DNA of 64,000 nucleotides, from positions 186,001 to 250,000 of the forward strand of contig NW_026251731.1 in NCBI RefSeq assembly GCF_025024155.1, given 5' to 3'. A program made the position numbers and the translations under genes. Position 1 is the stretch's first letter; the number at the start of each line of letters is the position of its first letter. Below, piece after piece: positions 33,785 to 46,370 of the stretch. The notes under the pieces are model-generated. The model was given only the letters and a program-made list of their open reading frames with translations, ran no database searches and had not been told where the DNA came from. The stretch is from Gamsiella multidivaricata (taxonomy: Eukaryota; Mortierellomycota; Mortierellomycetes; Mortierellales; Mortierellaceae).

Positions 33785-35036
33785 ATGGAGGAAGCAAGTG
33801 CACAACAGCAAGGAGCGGCATTCCCAGCACCACCCTATTACTTTCAACGGTACACTCAGGAAAACATCAATCTTCTCGAAAAAGCGCGTGCTGATCCCGA
33901 AAATCCAGAAATCGTAAAGAGCCTCGAGGCGCTTCCATTTCCCATCTTGGCCCTAGAACCACCACCACCGGTTAAAAAAGGCATCTATTGGTTATTTGGA
34001 CGACCATGGCCGGTAACGATCGAACTAAAACGGACAGCAAGGAATGCACCCCATGCATGGAAGGCAAGGACTCACCAATATGTAATATATATCTTTGTCT
34101 TATGCAGGTCGAGGACAGCTTGGCGACTTTGGAGGAACAAGGAATTGAGCAGCTCTATCCAAAAGGCTCCATCGGTAGGGGCACGCTGCACGGTTTTGCA
34201 TTCGTGTGAACGACGAAGTGCGTTAACCAGTGATAAGTGTTGTGTTATTAATCTGGTGCGCATTGTCGGACATTGTTTGTTTAGATCGTGTAAAGGAACT
34301 CAAGAAACTGAACCATTCTGCCGTCTTCAACTTTTTGGAGCTCGTTCATACCCTCTCCACATCGCCCAGCGAGGTATGCCTACAATCCCATCATGCAATT
34401 GACATAGCACTTTTTTTTTTTAGTTGATGCGAGTGTGCTTATCTACTGACTTTATTCTTCTTAATTGGTGCTAGTTTACTGTGAAAGTAGACCAGATCCG
34501 AGTAATTTTCATCAACATGCACCATATGCTCAATGAATACCGACCACATCAAGCCAGAGAGACCCTTCGACTGATGATGGAGGAGCAATTGAGCAGGAAA
34601 AAGAAGGAAACGGCCGCCTTAAAAAAGTATGTTTCCTATGAGCATAACCTTTTCGATTCTGCTCAATGGACACAGAGTAAGGGCACTGACCAGGGATACG
34701 ATATTAACCCTCTGGATTTTCTGTTTCTTTTCGTGCTCTAGAACATGTGCCGATTTGAGGAAAAGGCTAGCAGCGCTGAGAGATTTGAAGCAGAAGCGAC
34801 TTCCAGTTGCGGGCATGGATATGGATGTGGAGATGGCACTGGCTTCAACATCAACATCAGCAATGGAGTCGGAAGGAGTAACAACAGAAGGATCGTCGAT
34901 AAATGATATGAAACTATCACGAAGACCGAGCAGCAGCGAAGAGAAAAGGAAGTCGTTGGCTGCATTGGATCCTATAGCGGCCAGGAATGTAGAGAATATG
35001 GCTCGATTAATGGATCTATGCGATGATATCAAATAA
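33785..35036 (+). CDS. MED7: Mediator complex subunit 7
   Basis: Exons 33785-34012, 34108-34174, 34285-34373, 34475-34626 and 34742-35036 give 276 residues. Conserved blocks in order: [20 protein letters not shown], the poly-Pro [50 protein letters not shown] with LSTSPSEF, and the signature [20 protein letters not shown] followed by [11 protein letters not shown]. Med7 pairs with Med21 and Med31 in the Mediator middle module, bridging activators and RNA polymerase II in the nucleus. The last part (Ser-rich, [18 protein letters not shown]) is less conserved. The start at FPAPPYYF is fixed by the family. Confidence 0.96.
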
Positions 35037-35553
35037 AATAGTTTATCATGATTCTCTTGTTAAATCGGTGAAGTGCTTGCTCGGCACGCAGTTGGAAATA
35101 GAAGGCTACGGCTATCTCGATGTGTACCTATCACGCATAACAGATTGAAGGGCCGATAGGCGAGGCTGTGCATCTTCATGATCGTGCCCTGATTGGCTGG
35201 AACCTTAGGACAATTTAGTATAGAACGCGACGCGACGCATCCCTTTCTTTTCTTCTAGTCTAATTCGCAACGGCTTTTATGAGACAAAACCAAGATGCAA
35301 TACGACCATAGATTCGTGCGATTTTGATTTCAACCAAGCTGACTAGCTACCGGTCCAGCAACGGTGTGGTGTCAAGCGCACGAGGGGTATATGAGATATG
35401 TTGGATATATAAACTAGACCGTTTACAGCTGCATCCCTCAGTAAATACAGCATTGACGGGCTACATCGCTCTACAGCACGCATCTTTACCTTCCTAGACC
35501 TCGTCCTACACCTTACACCATATTTTAACAAACACAGTTCGACAAAAATCCCT
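35037..35553. promoter_or_regulatory. Intergenic with TATA box of the Kre9-like gene
   Basis: TATATAAA at 35406-35413 lies about 140 bp upstream of the next start codon, followed by a C/A-rich leader. No gene is seen in the rest. Confidence 0.55.
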
Positions 35554-36696
35554 ATGAAGATCATCACCACTTCCGCCGTCCTGTGCCTGGCTGCCTCCAC
35601 AGTCCTAGCTGGCAAGAAATCGACTCTCGACACCGTTAACCGTGCAGCGATCCAGAGGCGCGCGGCTCCGGATGTTGGTGTCACAGTTATGGCACAGATG
35701 CGTGGAAGGCCTTTGGCGGCGATGCGCCGTGAGAAGCAAGCTAGTAAACCTCCGCATAAAGAGCATTCTGTGGAGGCGCATCGGGATGGAGAAAATGGGA
35801 ACCCCAACAAGGACCATAGCGTCGGTCATAAAAGCGAGCGTCACAAAGAAGCTAACGAGAATAATGTAGAGGGAGCAGAATACAAGAATGGGCAGGGACA
35901 GAGGGAGAATAGCGACAGCAGCGAGAAGGATGTTGAAACCAAGAAAGACGAGAAGAAGATGAATGGTGGGCAGGAAAAGGAAGAGAACGATGCGCGCAAG
36001 ACGACAGGAGGCGTAGATACGGGTGTCGGTGAGAATGGAGATGCGGGCAAGAAGGATAATAAGCAGGTTGTCCCGGATTCTACTTCCTCCAACTCCGATC
36101 CACCTCGCGATACTGCTAGTCCCCTCTGGCTGGTTCAGCCTTTCGGCGCCAGTGTCTGGGAGCATGACCGCGACTATGCCATTAGCTGGGTACCCAACCC
36201 AGATCCTATCTTCGCTAAGACTCTCAAGCCCATGACGCCTGTCGATATCCGCCTGATGCAGGGGCCTCCCGAGGACCTACACGAAATTGCAGTCCTCGAG
36301 ACTGCGGTTGACTTTGACCTCAATTCTTTCCAGTGGACAATTCCCGCAACGGTGGTGCCAGCTAAGGACTATACCATTCGACTGACACATGAGGGTGATT
36401 TGGACACGTATTCGCATTACTTTGAGATTGTCGCTGCGGGAGATCCACGATCAAGCAAGAGCAATGTCGACGAGCCGTTACAGATGCCACAGGAGGGTGA
36501 TGCACCAGAGCCTGCGACAAAGGAATCTACCATTAATCCCGCTGCTCCGCCAAATCCACTCCCTACGGATAGTAAGTCTGTCATGGTAACCAAGTCCACG
36601 AAAAATATCTCGGCGGCAGTGGGAAATGGATCGGGCCAGAGTGCTAGTGTGATGGCGATGGCCTTGGCACTATTTGGCGCTGTCTACATGTTATAA
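35554..36696 (+). CDS. Secreted, probably GPI-anchored Kre9/Knh1-like cell-wall protein
   Basis: A single exon encodes 380 residues. Residues 1-19 are a signal peptide (MKIITTSAVLCLAASTVLA). Residues about 70-185 form a very hydrophilic Lys/Glu/Asn/Gly-rich region without structure. Residues about 193-296 match the Kre9/Knh1-type Ig-like N-terminal domain seen in fungal surface proteins: LVQPFGASVWEHDRDYAISW, then VDIRLMQGP, LHEIAVLETAVDFDLNSFQW and VVPAKDYTIRLTHEGDLDTY. A Pro/Thr/Ser linker leads to a small-residue site (NGSGQSASVM) and a hydrophobic end, as for GPI attachment. Related proteins affect beta-1,6-glucan; the function here is not known. A TATA box lies upstream. Confidence 0.85.
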   Translation: MKIITTSAVLCLAASTVLAGKKSTLDTVNRAAIQRRAAPDVGVTVMAQMRGRPLAAMRREKQASKPPHKEHSVEAHRDGENGNPNKDHSVGHKSERHKEANENNVEGAEYKNGQGQRENSDSSEKDVETKKDEKKMNGGQEKEENDARKTTGGVDTGVGENGDAGKKDNKQVVPDSTSSNSDPPRDTASPLWLVQPFGASVWEHDRDYAISWVPNPDPIFAKTLKPMTPVDIRLMQGPPEDLHEIAVLETAVDFDLNSFQWTIPATVVPAKDYTIRLTHEGDLDTYSHYFEIVAAGDPRSSKSNVDEPLQMPQEGDAPEPATKESTINPAAPPNPLPTDSKSVMVTKSTKNISAAVGNGSGQSASVMAMALALFGAVYML

Positions 36697-38347
36697 AAAA
36701 GAAGAACGTGTCCACCATATCACCTAGTCGTTTGAATAAATACTCCTATGCAAAAGACCACGCATGCATATCGCTTACCAAACCTAGAATAGGAAGGGTA
36801 TTATACAGGTACAGTAGTTAAAACATTCTAAGACGTCCAATCAGCCCTTTAGATCGGGACAGAGGCATGTTAAAAGCCTAGATTCCAGGAGAGCCCTACT
36901 AGACACTAGCCTCAAGTGACAGTGGCAGCGGAACCAATGGGCTGGTTGAGGACACTTCTTTTTATGATCTTTCTCAAGCTGCGAGTCAAGAGTAAGATGT
37001 ACGTAGAGTGCTACGACTTTAACCTGGAGTTCTTCGACAATCCCTCTATTGCAGCCTTGGTCGCATACAAGCGGTAAGCAAGACACACTTGGTCCTCGAT
37101 TTTATTATTATTCGTTATTGTGTGGTTATTTAATGCAGCCCCGCTCGCTCTATTTTTCATTGATGGCCTACAGATGGTAGTAGTAGCTGTGCAAAGGTAT
37201 CTGGGAAGAGACTTGCATCGTTTCGCCATTGGTGGTATTGTCCAAATGACAATTCGTTTCCGAGAGGGTAGTAGTCCATGCTACGCCATGCAAACACATT
37301 CTACCGCGCCCTTGACTGTGCTCTGACAACAACCTGTTTCTGAATCCAGGACTTGTCGTGTGGGATATAGGAAGATGTCTTATGATCCAAACTATGAGAA
37401 TACAGAGAGGTTGATCGGTCAATATATGTGCCCTGGCACATTTCTTAGTTCCCGATGCAGGTTCAAAAGAAACAAAGTGCTGTCGAGTGCTTACACTAAG
37501 GCAGCACAATCCGGGAGGTTGAAGACCATCTCCAGGACTTCATTGACATCAAACTCGATTCTCTCCTTGTGAGGAAACTTTTTCTATTGATATAATCGCG
37601 AGAGACAAGCAAATCTAGGTTAGAGTGCTGTCACGCGAAAGCCTGAGTATGCTGGGGTGCTGTTTTGCCGATCAATTGCTTCGTTGCTGTCCATTGTGCG
37701 GCTGTCTTCTCGGTACCTTCAAATGATCCTCATACATCGCGATGATCTCTGTTATTTTTAAAGCGGAGAGACATTAGTGTTATCCTCGTTAGTACACCTT
37801 GATCATGGATGCCGATAACAAATGTCGTTGCTGTAAAACGTCGTCCTTTCCCTTACCGTCCATAGCTTTGGCAACAGAGTCGCATTCGATATATGTTTTG
37901 CTGGACGCGGCTTGCGTCTTTTGAATGAGAAGGATTGTATGGCTCTGAGGTGTACGCCAACGTAAAATAGTTTCAAAGGAATGAGAGAGGAAGCATCAGC
38001 CTTTTATTCTTCTGGTAGTCGATCGCATCAGTTGTGTTGTCCTTGATCCTCTGCGATTCCGTGTAATCTTATTACCATCAGGATTACGTTAATCTTCTGT
38101 GTGTGTTTGGTTGTCCGTGTGTCCGCGTATTGTTGTCCTGCTGGTGAAAACGGGTAGAGCAATCGGGCAAGGTGGTGATGAAGGTTTGAAAAGCTTGCAT
38201 CAATTTTGTTGCGCACACATTCTTCCTGATCAGCTGAGAGACCCACTCTCTGCCGACTGCTTTTCTCATCATGTTTATACAAGGCTATACAAAAAAAAAA
38301 AAAGTGCTGCAGAGCCTTGACCATTCCTCCATCACTCATTAACATAC
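36697..38347. other. Intergenic with a coding-like fragment
   Basis: No complete gene. On the plus strand at about 36990-37260 there are two blocks with coding-like wording and plausible splice borders: KMYVECYDFNLEFFDNPSIA ending ALVAYKR|GTAAGC, then, after an AG acceptor, LFFIDGLQMVVVAVQRYLGR followed by DLHRFAIGGIVQMTIRF. I do not recognise the family, and neither a start nor an end could be found, so this is likely a gene fragment. The rest is AT-rich. Confidence 0.35.
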
Positions 38348-39317
38348 ATGCCTGCCGAGACCAAACGCAAGTTCCAGACAGGACAGCCCGTTTCCACCAG
38401 GAGGAGGGCCAAGAAGGTCAAACTAGCTGCTGTCCAGGCCCAGAAAGCTGCTACCACACCCTCGAAGAAGGACCAGCGCAAAGCGACAAGACCTTCAAGG
38501 CCTAGCAAAGAGCACAAGGCAACGGCACCATCAGCAGCAGCATACGATTCTGAAGGAGATTTGGAGAATGAAGAGCAGGATATTGACCATGACGATGAAG
38601 ACGAGGATCAATCTGACCTGGATGGCGAAGACACACAAGATCAGGGAGAGGATAATGGACATCATGTCTTGGCTGAGCACGAATCAGATAGCGACGACGA
38701 CGAAGATGAAGGAGCAGAGCAGGAGCCAATTGGCAAGGGAAAGAAGGGCTACAGAAAAAAGACCAAGAAACCAAGTGGAAAGAAGGGCAAAGTCTTTGCA
38801 GATACCGTACGTATCCATGTTATTGTAAACAACTGTAGACCATGGACAAAGAGCAATGCGCTCCGGGAAAAACTACACTGTTGCTAATAATAACCTTCAC
38901 TACTGTGTTCATGTAGAACGCGATGCTGAGTATTATTGATCAGGTGGCAGGAAAAGAAGAAGAGCGCGCGCAGGCCAAGCAAGCACAAATGGTATGATGT
39001 GGACCCAGCAGCTCTTTTGTAGTTTACCGAACTGATCACTGATACTCATTTCTGTGGTCTCTCACCTAACGTACGTGCACTTTTTTCTTTAATAATAATC
39101 AAATAACCCCCAGGGCAAGATCAAGTCCAAATTGAGTGCAAAGGAGCAGAAGCAGGCTGAGAAAGAAAAGGCGAAGAAGGCGCTAATCGAAGAGAAGATT
39201 GAGGAGATCAAGCGGAAAAAGACAGAGAAGCGCAAGGAGTCGAAGCACAGGGCAGCAGAACAGGAAGCCGAGGCCAATGCATCCTCAGGCAAGAAGTCGG
39301 TATCATTCCAGATGTAA
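38348..39317 (+). CDS. LOC1: LOC1-like 60S ribosome biogenesis / RNA-binding protein
   Basis: Exons 38348-38806, 38917-38991 and 39114-39317 give 245 residues. The N-terminal half is basic (KRKFQTGQPVSTRRRAKKVK) then very acidic (DDEDEDQSDLDGEDTQDQ). The signature is GKKGKVFADTNAMLSIIDQV, followed by a long Lys/Glu helix (EKAKKALIEEKIEEIKRKK) and the end GKKSVSFQM. Yeast Loc1 has the same order: GKKGKKFIADNDTL, a charged helix and a terminal KKVSFAQ. Loc1 is a nucleolar RNA-binding protein needed for large-subunit assembly. The resemblance rests on short motifs and composition, so the name is tentative. Confidence 0.65.
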
Positions 39318-39964
39318 CAACAGCAATAATAAACCAGGGAATGGACTCCGTTGCTATGCAATTGGAATGAAGGCGATGTCATTGTTCAAACGACCGTTCT
39401 TATTGTTTAGTTGTTTCGCTTGAAGTTTTTCATGGTATCCGTGGTATGTGGTTTAGGCTGTTGCGCAGTTGGAGGGAATTTGTGCGACATTCGGCTGCAC
39501 GTATACACACATTTGGCACGCGTAATGCACGTTGGCACACCACTTTCTTTCTAAGCGTGATTTTTTTTTTTTCCGTTTTTACATCCATACATCCATACAT
39601 TAACACAAACATACTCCATCCCATTCGGCATCCACACTCCTGTCACCTGGTCCTTGTCCATGTTGCCACTGCCCGCCACCTGCAGAGCAACATTCCACTG
39701 GACATTCCTTTCTTCTACTTCTTCCTTGCATTCTACTGGCCGATCTTCCTTCTTTAAAACCGTCTTCCGTGCCTCAACTCCTCTTGCCCAATTCCATTCC
39801 CGTCCTATCTCTCTCACTTCAAGGTAGGCACTAACATGCCATACATGCGAATATAACAATATGCAATTATCTCACGTCTGTGCACCGCACTCAAATATCG
39901 ACTGATCAGGCCTTCTTGACCCTCTTGCACACCTCCTCCACAACCCTGGTCCTCGGGGAATGTC
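39318..39964. other. Intergenic / insulysin promoter
   Basis: 3' flank of the LOC1-like gene, then a CT-rich promoter and leader from about 39580 to 39820. No gene is seen. Confidence 0.45.
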
Positions 39965-42900
39965 ATGTTGTGGAACTGCAATTGGTCCTTTTTACTCTTT
40001 ACTAGCGCCGCATTCTTTCTACGGAACAACTCCCAGACTCTGTTCACAATTAGATCTCCCTCCGTTCTCGCTCGATTCTCAACTACTTCCTCAATGGCAG
40101 CAGCAACAGCAGCAGCGAACCAAGTCCTCCCAGAGGGGTACGTCCTCAGTGAGAAGGGAACCTATGCCGACTTTACAAAACCAATTGAAAAGTCCCTCAA
40201 TGACGATCGTCAGTATCGATTGATCCGACTCAACAACGATCTGGAGGTACTTCTCATCCAGGACCCCAACGTCGATAAGTCCGCCGCAGCATTGGATGTC
40301 CATGTTGGTCACTTGAGCGATCCTGTAAGTTCTTTTACATTTGATCTACGCCCATTTGATCTTTTTAGAGCATTGGTGAGGAGGCTCCTCAGCCCGTGCC
40401 GGGCCCGTCTTCCGGCCCTCCTATGCTGGATAGAATTACTCACGCATGCCCCTTTTTACTCAGAAAAACTTGCAAGGATTGGCGCATTTCTTGGAGCACC
40501 TGCTCTTCATGGGAACCGCCAAGTATCCCAAAGAAAACGAGTACAGCGAGTTCTTGTCCAAGCACTCTGGAAGTTCAAACGCCTTCACAGGTCTCGACAA
40601 CACCAATTACTACTTTGAGGTCGGTCACGCCTATCTCGAGGGCGCATTGGATCGCTTTGCCCAGTTCTTTATTTCGCCTGCGTTCAGTGAGAACTGTAAG
40701 GATCGTGAGTTGCGCGCCGTGGACTCGGAGCACAAGAAGAACCTGCAAAGTGATAGCTGGCGACTCTTTCAGCTCGAGAAAAACCTTTCGAGCCCCGATC
40801 ACCCTTACAGTCAGTTTGGAACTGGCAATCTGGAGACGCTGCAGGACGCACCCGGCCGTGAGGGGATCGATGTACGTGACGAGTTAATCAAATTCCATTC
40901 AAAGTATTATTCTGCCAACATTATGAAGTTGGTCATCCTTGGTCGAGGTAACAATGAACAACGAAACAAAAGAGTTTACTCAGCGGATTACGGAACTGTG
41001 GTGTCAACATTGAATACTAACCAGACTATTTTATCTTCCTTTTGTTTGATATTAGAACCACTGGATCAACTTGCAGAGTGGGCCACTGAAAAGTTTTCAG
41101 CGATCAAGAACCTTGGTATCAAACCCCCTGCCAGCACTAACCCCCCATGGACGGCCAAGGAGCTTTTGGTATGCCATTATGCGTATATGGAATAGGAACT
41201 TTATTGCTCTAAGCCGGCTTTTGCTGATGTCTATTTTCTATAACAACATTTTACTTTAGAGGACGACCTATGTCAAGCCTGTCAAGGATTTTAGGTCATT
41301 AGAAATCAAGTTTCCTTTCCCAGACCAATATCCATACTACACAATCCACCCAGCTCGTTACCTCACCCATGCCATTGGGCACGAGGGAAGCGGATCTATT
41401 TTGTCTCTGCTGAAGAAGAAGGGTTGGGCCAACAATTTGTCCGCTGGCACTTCGCATGGGGGGATTGGGTTCGAATTCTTCAAGATCACGGTTGACCTCA
41501 CCAAGGAGGGCCTTGCGCACTACGAAGATGTTACCCTCATCATATTCCAGTATATCCAGATGCTTCGTCATGAAGGTATCCGGCCTTACATCTGGGATGA
41601 GGTACATGTCTGAACGTCGCAGTGTGTTTATCTTTTTTTTTTTTTTCAATTTTATTTTTATTGAAGGCAAAGCTCAATTCCTAATAGGTTTTTTCTTCCA
41701 CTTTTACAACAGATCTCATCTTTGGCGGCCACGTCGTTCAGGTTTAAGGAAAAGTCGCCCGCTGCTGGGTACTCCTCCCGCCTGGCCGGCGTCATGCAGC
41801 GTGGATATGCACCCGAGTGGGTTCTCTCGGGCTCATACTTGATCCGCGACTCAGATCCCAACATGATCATGGAGTGCATCAACTCTCTCAAGATCGATAA
41901 CTGGAAGAGCCATCTGGTCACGCAAGACGCGTCCATTGTACCTGGCGGGGCTTTCGATGAGACTGAGAAGTGGTATGGCACAGAGTACCATGTCGAGCAG
42001 GTGTCTTCTACCCTCTTGGAGGTGAGTCTTATTTTATTATTATTATTCGTATTCAAAGTCAAGCATACTTTATCTGCTCCAGTACAGAGTGTGATGCAGT
42101 GACCATCCCTAAACCTCATTTCCCATATTTTGCTTGTGTCGCCAGAAACTTCAACATCTCGAACCCAACCCCGAACTGCATCTTCCAGTGCCGAACGACT
42201 TCATTCCGGAGAACTTTGAGACCAACAAGGTTCCTACGGCAACACCTCTCAAGACCCCAGTCTTGTTAAAGCACACTCCTCTGACGAGGATCTGGCATAA
42301 GAAGGACGATGTCTTCTGGGTCCCCAAGGTCAGCATGTACTTCCAACTCAGGTCGCCTCTGTCTTACTCCTCACCCAGCAACAACGTCAAGACCCAGCTC
42401 TACGTCAGCCTTCTCAAGGATGCCCTGAACGAGTATTCGTACGATGCTGATTTGGCAGGACTCTCGTACTCGCTTGACACGACCGTCGAGGGTATGATCC
42501 TGAGCGTCGAAGGATACAACGACAAGGCCCATGTGCTGCTGCAGAAGGTGGTTGAGAAGATGAAGAACCTTGAGATCCAGCCTGACCGATTCCGTCTAAT
42601 CCAGGACCAGATGGAGAGGATGTACAAGAATTTCAAGCTGGAGGCGCCCCATCAGCACGCGATGTACTACATGTCGTACCTGACCCAGGAGAAGCTGTGG
42701 ACTCAGGAAGAAAAGTTGGCGGAGCTCAAGGACCTCACTCCCGAGGACATCCAGGTGTTCTACCCGGCCCTTCTTTCCCGTCTTCATATCGAGGGACTTA
42801 TCCATGGAAACATGGCCGCCGCTGAAGCACTCAATGCGGGGACGATTATTGAGGAGGGACTTTCGCCCAAGACGCTTGTCCCCTCGGAGCTGCTCTCGCA

Positions 42901-43654
42901 ACGTTCGCATATCTTGCCCGAGAACTGCAAGGCTGTTTATAAGCGCGATGTGCCGGACCCCAACAACGTCAATTCTGGAGTCGAATACTATCTCCAGATC
43001 GAGGACGCGATCAGCACGCAGAGCCGAGCGCGCATCCAGATCATGGCGCAGATCATCAACGAGCCCTGCTTCAACCAGCTCCGGACGAAGGAGCAGCTGG
43101 GTTACTTGGTCTTCAGCGGAGTGCGCAAGCAGACTGGTGCGATTGGACTCCGGTTCATCCTGCAGTCGGAACGCGATCCCGTGCATCTCGAAAGCCGGAT
43201 CGAACACTTCTTGGAGTCGAGGATGAAGAGCTACTTGGACGAGATGACGACAGAGGAGTATGAGAAGCAGGTGAACTCGCTGATCCAGAAGAAGCTCGAG
43301 AAGGACAAGAACCTGAGACAGGAAACCTATCGGTACTGGGGACAGATCGTCTCGGGTTACTATGACTTTGACGAGATTCAGGATGAGGTTGAGGAGATGC
43401 GGCGGACGACCTTGGATATGACGAGGGATTTCTTTGCGACCTCGATCTTGCCTTCGGCCCATAAGGCTAAGAAGTTGTCGGTACACCTGCGCTCCCAAAA
43501 GGTCCCCCCAGTCGTTGCAGACGAGGGTGAGGAGCCGGCCAAGTTGAGAGAGGGAAATGTGCTGATTGAGGACGTGATCGGGTTCAAGGCTGGACTGGAA
43601 CTGAGCAGGGCTCCGTACCCTGTCGCAGACCTGTTGAGATATTCCAAGTTGTAA
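39965..43654 (+). CDS. IDE: Insulin-degrading enzyme (insulysin, M16A)
   Basis: Exons 39965-40324, 40464-40947, 41056-41168, 41260-41601, 41713-42021 and 42146-43654 give 1038 residues (human 1019). The inverted zinc motif HFLEH is at about 128-132, followed by [19 protein letters not shown] and [19 protein letters not shown]; the third ligand Glu lies in [12 protein letters not shown] about 80 residues later. Later M16 repeats include [19 protein letters not shown]. The enzyme encloses and cleaves short unfolded or amyloid-forming peptides. The first 43 residues are basic and hydrophobic like a mitochondrial presequence; a second Met at 40094 ([10 protein letters not shown]) would give a form without it. 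The chain ends S-K-L, a peroxisomal signal. Confidence 0.97.
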
Positions 43655-43911
43655 CATCATCATAGACCTTTTGACAGCCGTTGTAGACCTTTTTGCAATA
43701 AACTCCTTTCATCTCGATCTTCAAAATAATGTGCAATCAAAGAATAGACTTTGCTATCCTTTAAATGCAAAAGTTTTGTATTTTTTTTTTTTATTTATTT
43801 CTGTAAGAGTGTGGTTGATACTATACAAAGCAGAGCGATTCCTTTTCAAATGTATATTATTTTACGAAAGAAAACAAATGAAGAATGAGCGGCAAATGCA
43901 GACGAAGATGT
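43655..43911. other. 3' intergenic of convergent genes
   Basis: Shared 3' region of insulysin (+) and BiP (-), AT-rich, with a T-run near 43780. No gene. Confidence 0.5.
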
Positions 43912-46272
43912 TTACAGCTCATCGTGGTTGGGCATCTCCTCGCTGGGGGCGGGGCCAGAGCCACCGGCAGAGCCGTAGAGCTTGGAGGTGATGGGGTTGA
44001 CAATGGCCTCAACCTCCTCCTTCTTCTCATCCAGCTCCTCCTTCGAGGCAGTCGTGCCCTCGGACTCGAGCCACGAGATCTTCTTGTTGACTTCCTCCAA
44101 AATGGTCTTCTTATCCTCGGCATCGATCTTGGCACCCAACTGGGCTTCATCGTTGACCTGGTTCTTGACAGAGTAGAGGTAGTTCTCAAGAACGTTCTTG
44201 GACTCAATGCGCTCCTTGATGACCTGATCCTCGTTGGCGAACTGCTCAGCCTCCTTAACCATGCGCTCAATCTCCTCGTCCGTAAGACGGCCCTTGTCGT
44301 TGGTAATGGTAATGGTCTCGGTCTTGCCAGTGCCCTTGTCCGAGGCAGAAACACGCAAGATACCGTTGGCGTCGATCTCGAAGGTGACCTCGATCTGGGG
44401 GACACCACGAGGGGCTGGGGGAATGTTGGTCAACTCGAACTTGCCGAGCTGGTTGTTATCCTTGGTCATGGCACGCTCTCCCTCAAAGACCTGGATCAAG
44501 ACAGTCTGCTGGTTGTCGGCGGCGGTCGAGAAGATCTGGGACTTCTTGGTGGGAATGCCGGTGTTGCGGGGGATGAGCTTGGTCATGACACCTCCAGTGG
44601 TCTCGATTCCGAGGGTCAAGGGGTTAACATCCAACAAAAGGAGGGAATCGGCGGAAGACTCGCCAGAGAGGACACCACCCTGGACAGCGGCACCATAGGC
44701 AACAGCCTCATCAGGGTTGATACCCTTGGAAGCCTTCTTGCCACCAAAGAAATCCTCGATCAAGGAGATGACCTTGGGGATACGGGTCGAACCACCAACA
44801 AGGACAATGTCGTGGATATCCTTCTTCTCGAGACCAGCATCCTTGAGGACCTGCTCGACGGGCTTGACGGTGCGCTTGAACAGATCCATGTTGAGTTCCT
44901 CGAACTTGGCGCGGGTCAGGGTCTCGGAGAAGTCCTCACCATCATGGAAAGAATCGATCTCGATACGGACAGACATCTGGGAGGAAAGAGTACGCTTAGC
45001 CTTCTCGACCTCGCGCTTAAGCTTGCCCATAGTCTTGAGGTCCTTGGTGATGTCCTTGCTGTTCTTCTTCTTGTACTGCTTGACAAAGTGCTCAATGACG
45101 CGCTGATCGAAATCCTCTCCTCCCAAGTGGGTATCACCAGAGGTGGCGAGGACTTCGAAAACACCATCATCGATCGACAAGAGAGAGACATCAAAGGTAC
45201 CACCACCGAGATCGTAGACCAGAATGGTGCGCTCACCCTCCTTCTTGTCCAAACCATAGGCGATAGCGGCGGCGGTGGGCTCATTGACGATACGGAGGAC
45301 GTTCAAACCGGCGATGGCACCGGCATCCTTGGTGGCCTGGCGCTGAGCGTCGTTAAAGTAGGCGGGGACGGTGACGACGGCGTGGGTGACCTTCTTGGAG
45401 AGGTAGGCCTCAGCGATCTCCTTCATCTTGCCGAGAACCATGGCGGAAATCTCCTCAGGGGTAAAGGTCTTGGGCTCACCCTTGACGTTAACCTCGATGA
45501 CGGGGGCGCCGGACTTGGACTTGACCTTGAAGGGGAAGTGCTTAAGATCCTGCTGGACATCCTTGTCATCGAAACGGCGACCGATCATACGCTTGGCGTC
45601 GAAGATAGTGTTGGTGGGGTTGGCGGCGTACTGGTTCTTGGCGGCGTCTCCGACAAGACGCTCGTCCTCGGTAAAGGCGACATAGGAGGGGGTGATACGG
45701 TGACCCTGGTCGTTGGCAATAATTTCAACACGTCCGTTCTTGTAGACACCGACGCAAGAGTAGGTGGTTCCGAGATCTATTGGGAAGTGAGTATTCAATG
45801 CAATATGAGAGGACGTCGTTAGGGATCTGATCAGGTTTCATTTTCATGAAGAGTTGCTGTCTTCTGCAAACACTTTGCGGTAGATCGCGCCGTTGAGAAT
45901 CAAGGCAGATCGGCTGTCGTAATTTCATCTGGATAAACAGCAGCATATAGATCTTTTTTTTGGGGGGAGGGAGGGAGGATTGTTGAAAAAGCTGAAGGAT
46001 GACACGCTTATCATGATGTTGATCTATTCCTGAGGTTGCTTTCCACGATTCGAGTTTTTTTTTTTCGTTCGATCGATGACAATGAATGAGATAGACGGGG
46101 CAAATAAAGGCATAGAGGGGAAAGAGAGGAAGAGGTAGTACTTACCGATACCGATGACGGTGCCATAGGATTCGCGGGTCTCGTCAGCATCGGCCTTGAC
46201 GGTCGTGAGGGCGACCAAGCAGACCAATGCCAGAGTGAACAGAGCGATAACGCTCTTGCTGAACTTTGACAT
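43912..46272 (-). CDS. KAR2: ER Hsp70 chaperone BiP/Kar2
   Basis: Exons 46272-46146 and 45776-43912 give 663 residues. A signal peptide occupies about 1-27 ([20 protein letters not shown]...). The ATPase domain starts [20 protein letters not shown] and includes [33 protein letters not shown] and [13 protein letters not shown]. The interdomain linker [15 protein letters not shown] leads to the substrate domain and lid. The chain ends HDEL, the ER retrieval signal. BiP drives Sec61 import, folding and ERAD, and represses the unfolded-protein sensor. The single intron interrupts the first ATPase strand (GI|DLGTT). Codon bias is strong, as expected for an abundant protein, and creates a long open frame on the opposite strand. 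Confidence 0.99.
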
Positions 46273-46370
46273 TCTGGTATGGAAGGAGAGAGGTGAGTAT
46301 GAGGATGGGAGGGAGAAGGGGAAGTGATGATGAAAAGAAGAAAAGAGAGATGAGGGAAAGCAGATGAGAA

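Noticed and set aside
35605..36165. A 186-codon minus-strand frame with hydrophobic stretches
   Set aside because: Antisense to the Kre9-like gene; hydrophobicity mirrors the Lys/Glu-rich sense codons.
42596..43663. A 355-codon minus-strand frame opposite insulysin
   Set aside because: Antisense shadow of the long last IDE exon; Leu/His/Arg-rich wording without family features.
43885..45822. A 645-codon plus-strand open frame rich in Leu, Gly and Asp
   Set aside because: It is antisense to BiP. Strong codon bias in Hsp70 genes commonly leaves the opposite strand open; the translation has no domain wording, and BiP on the other strand is certain.
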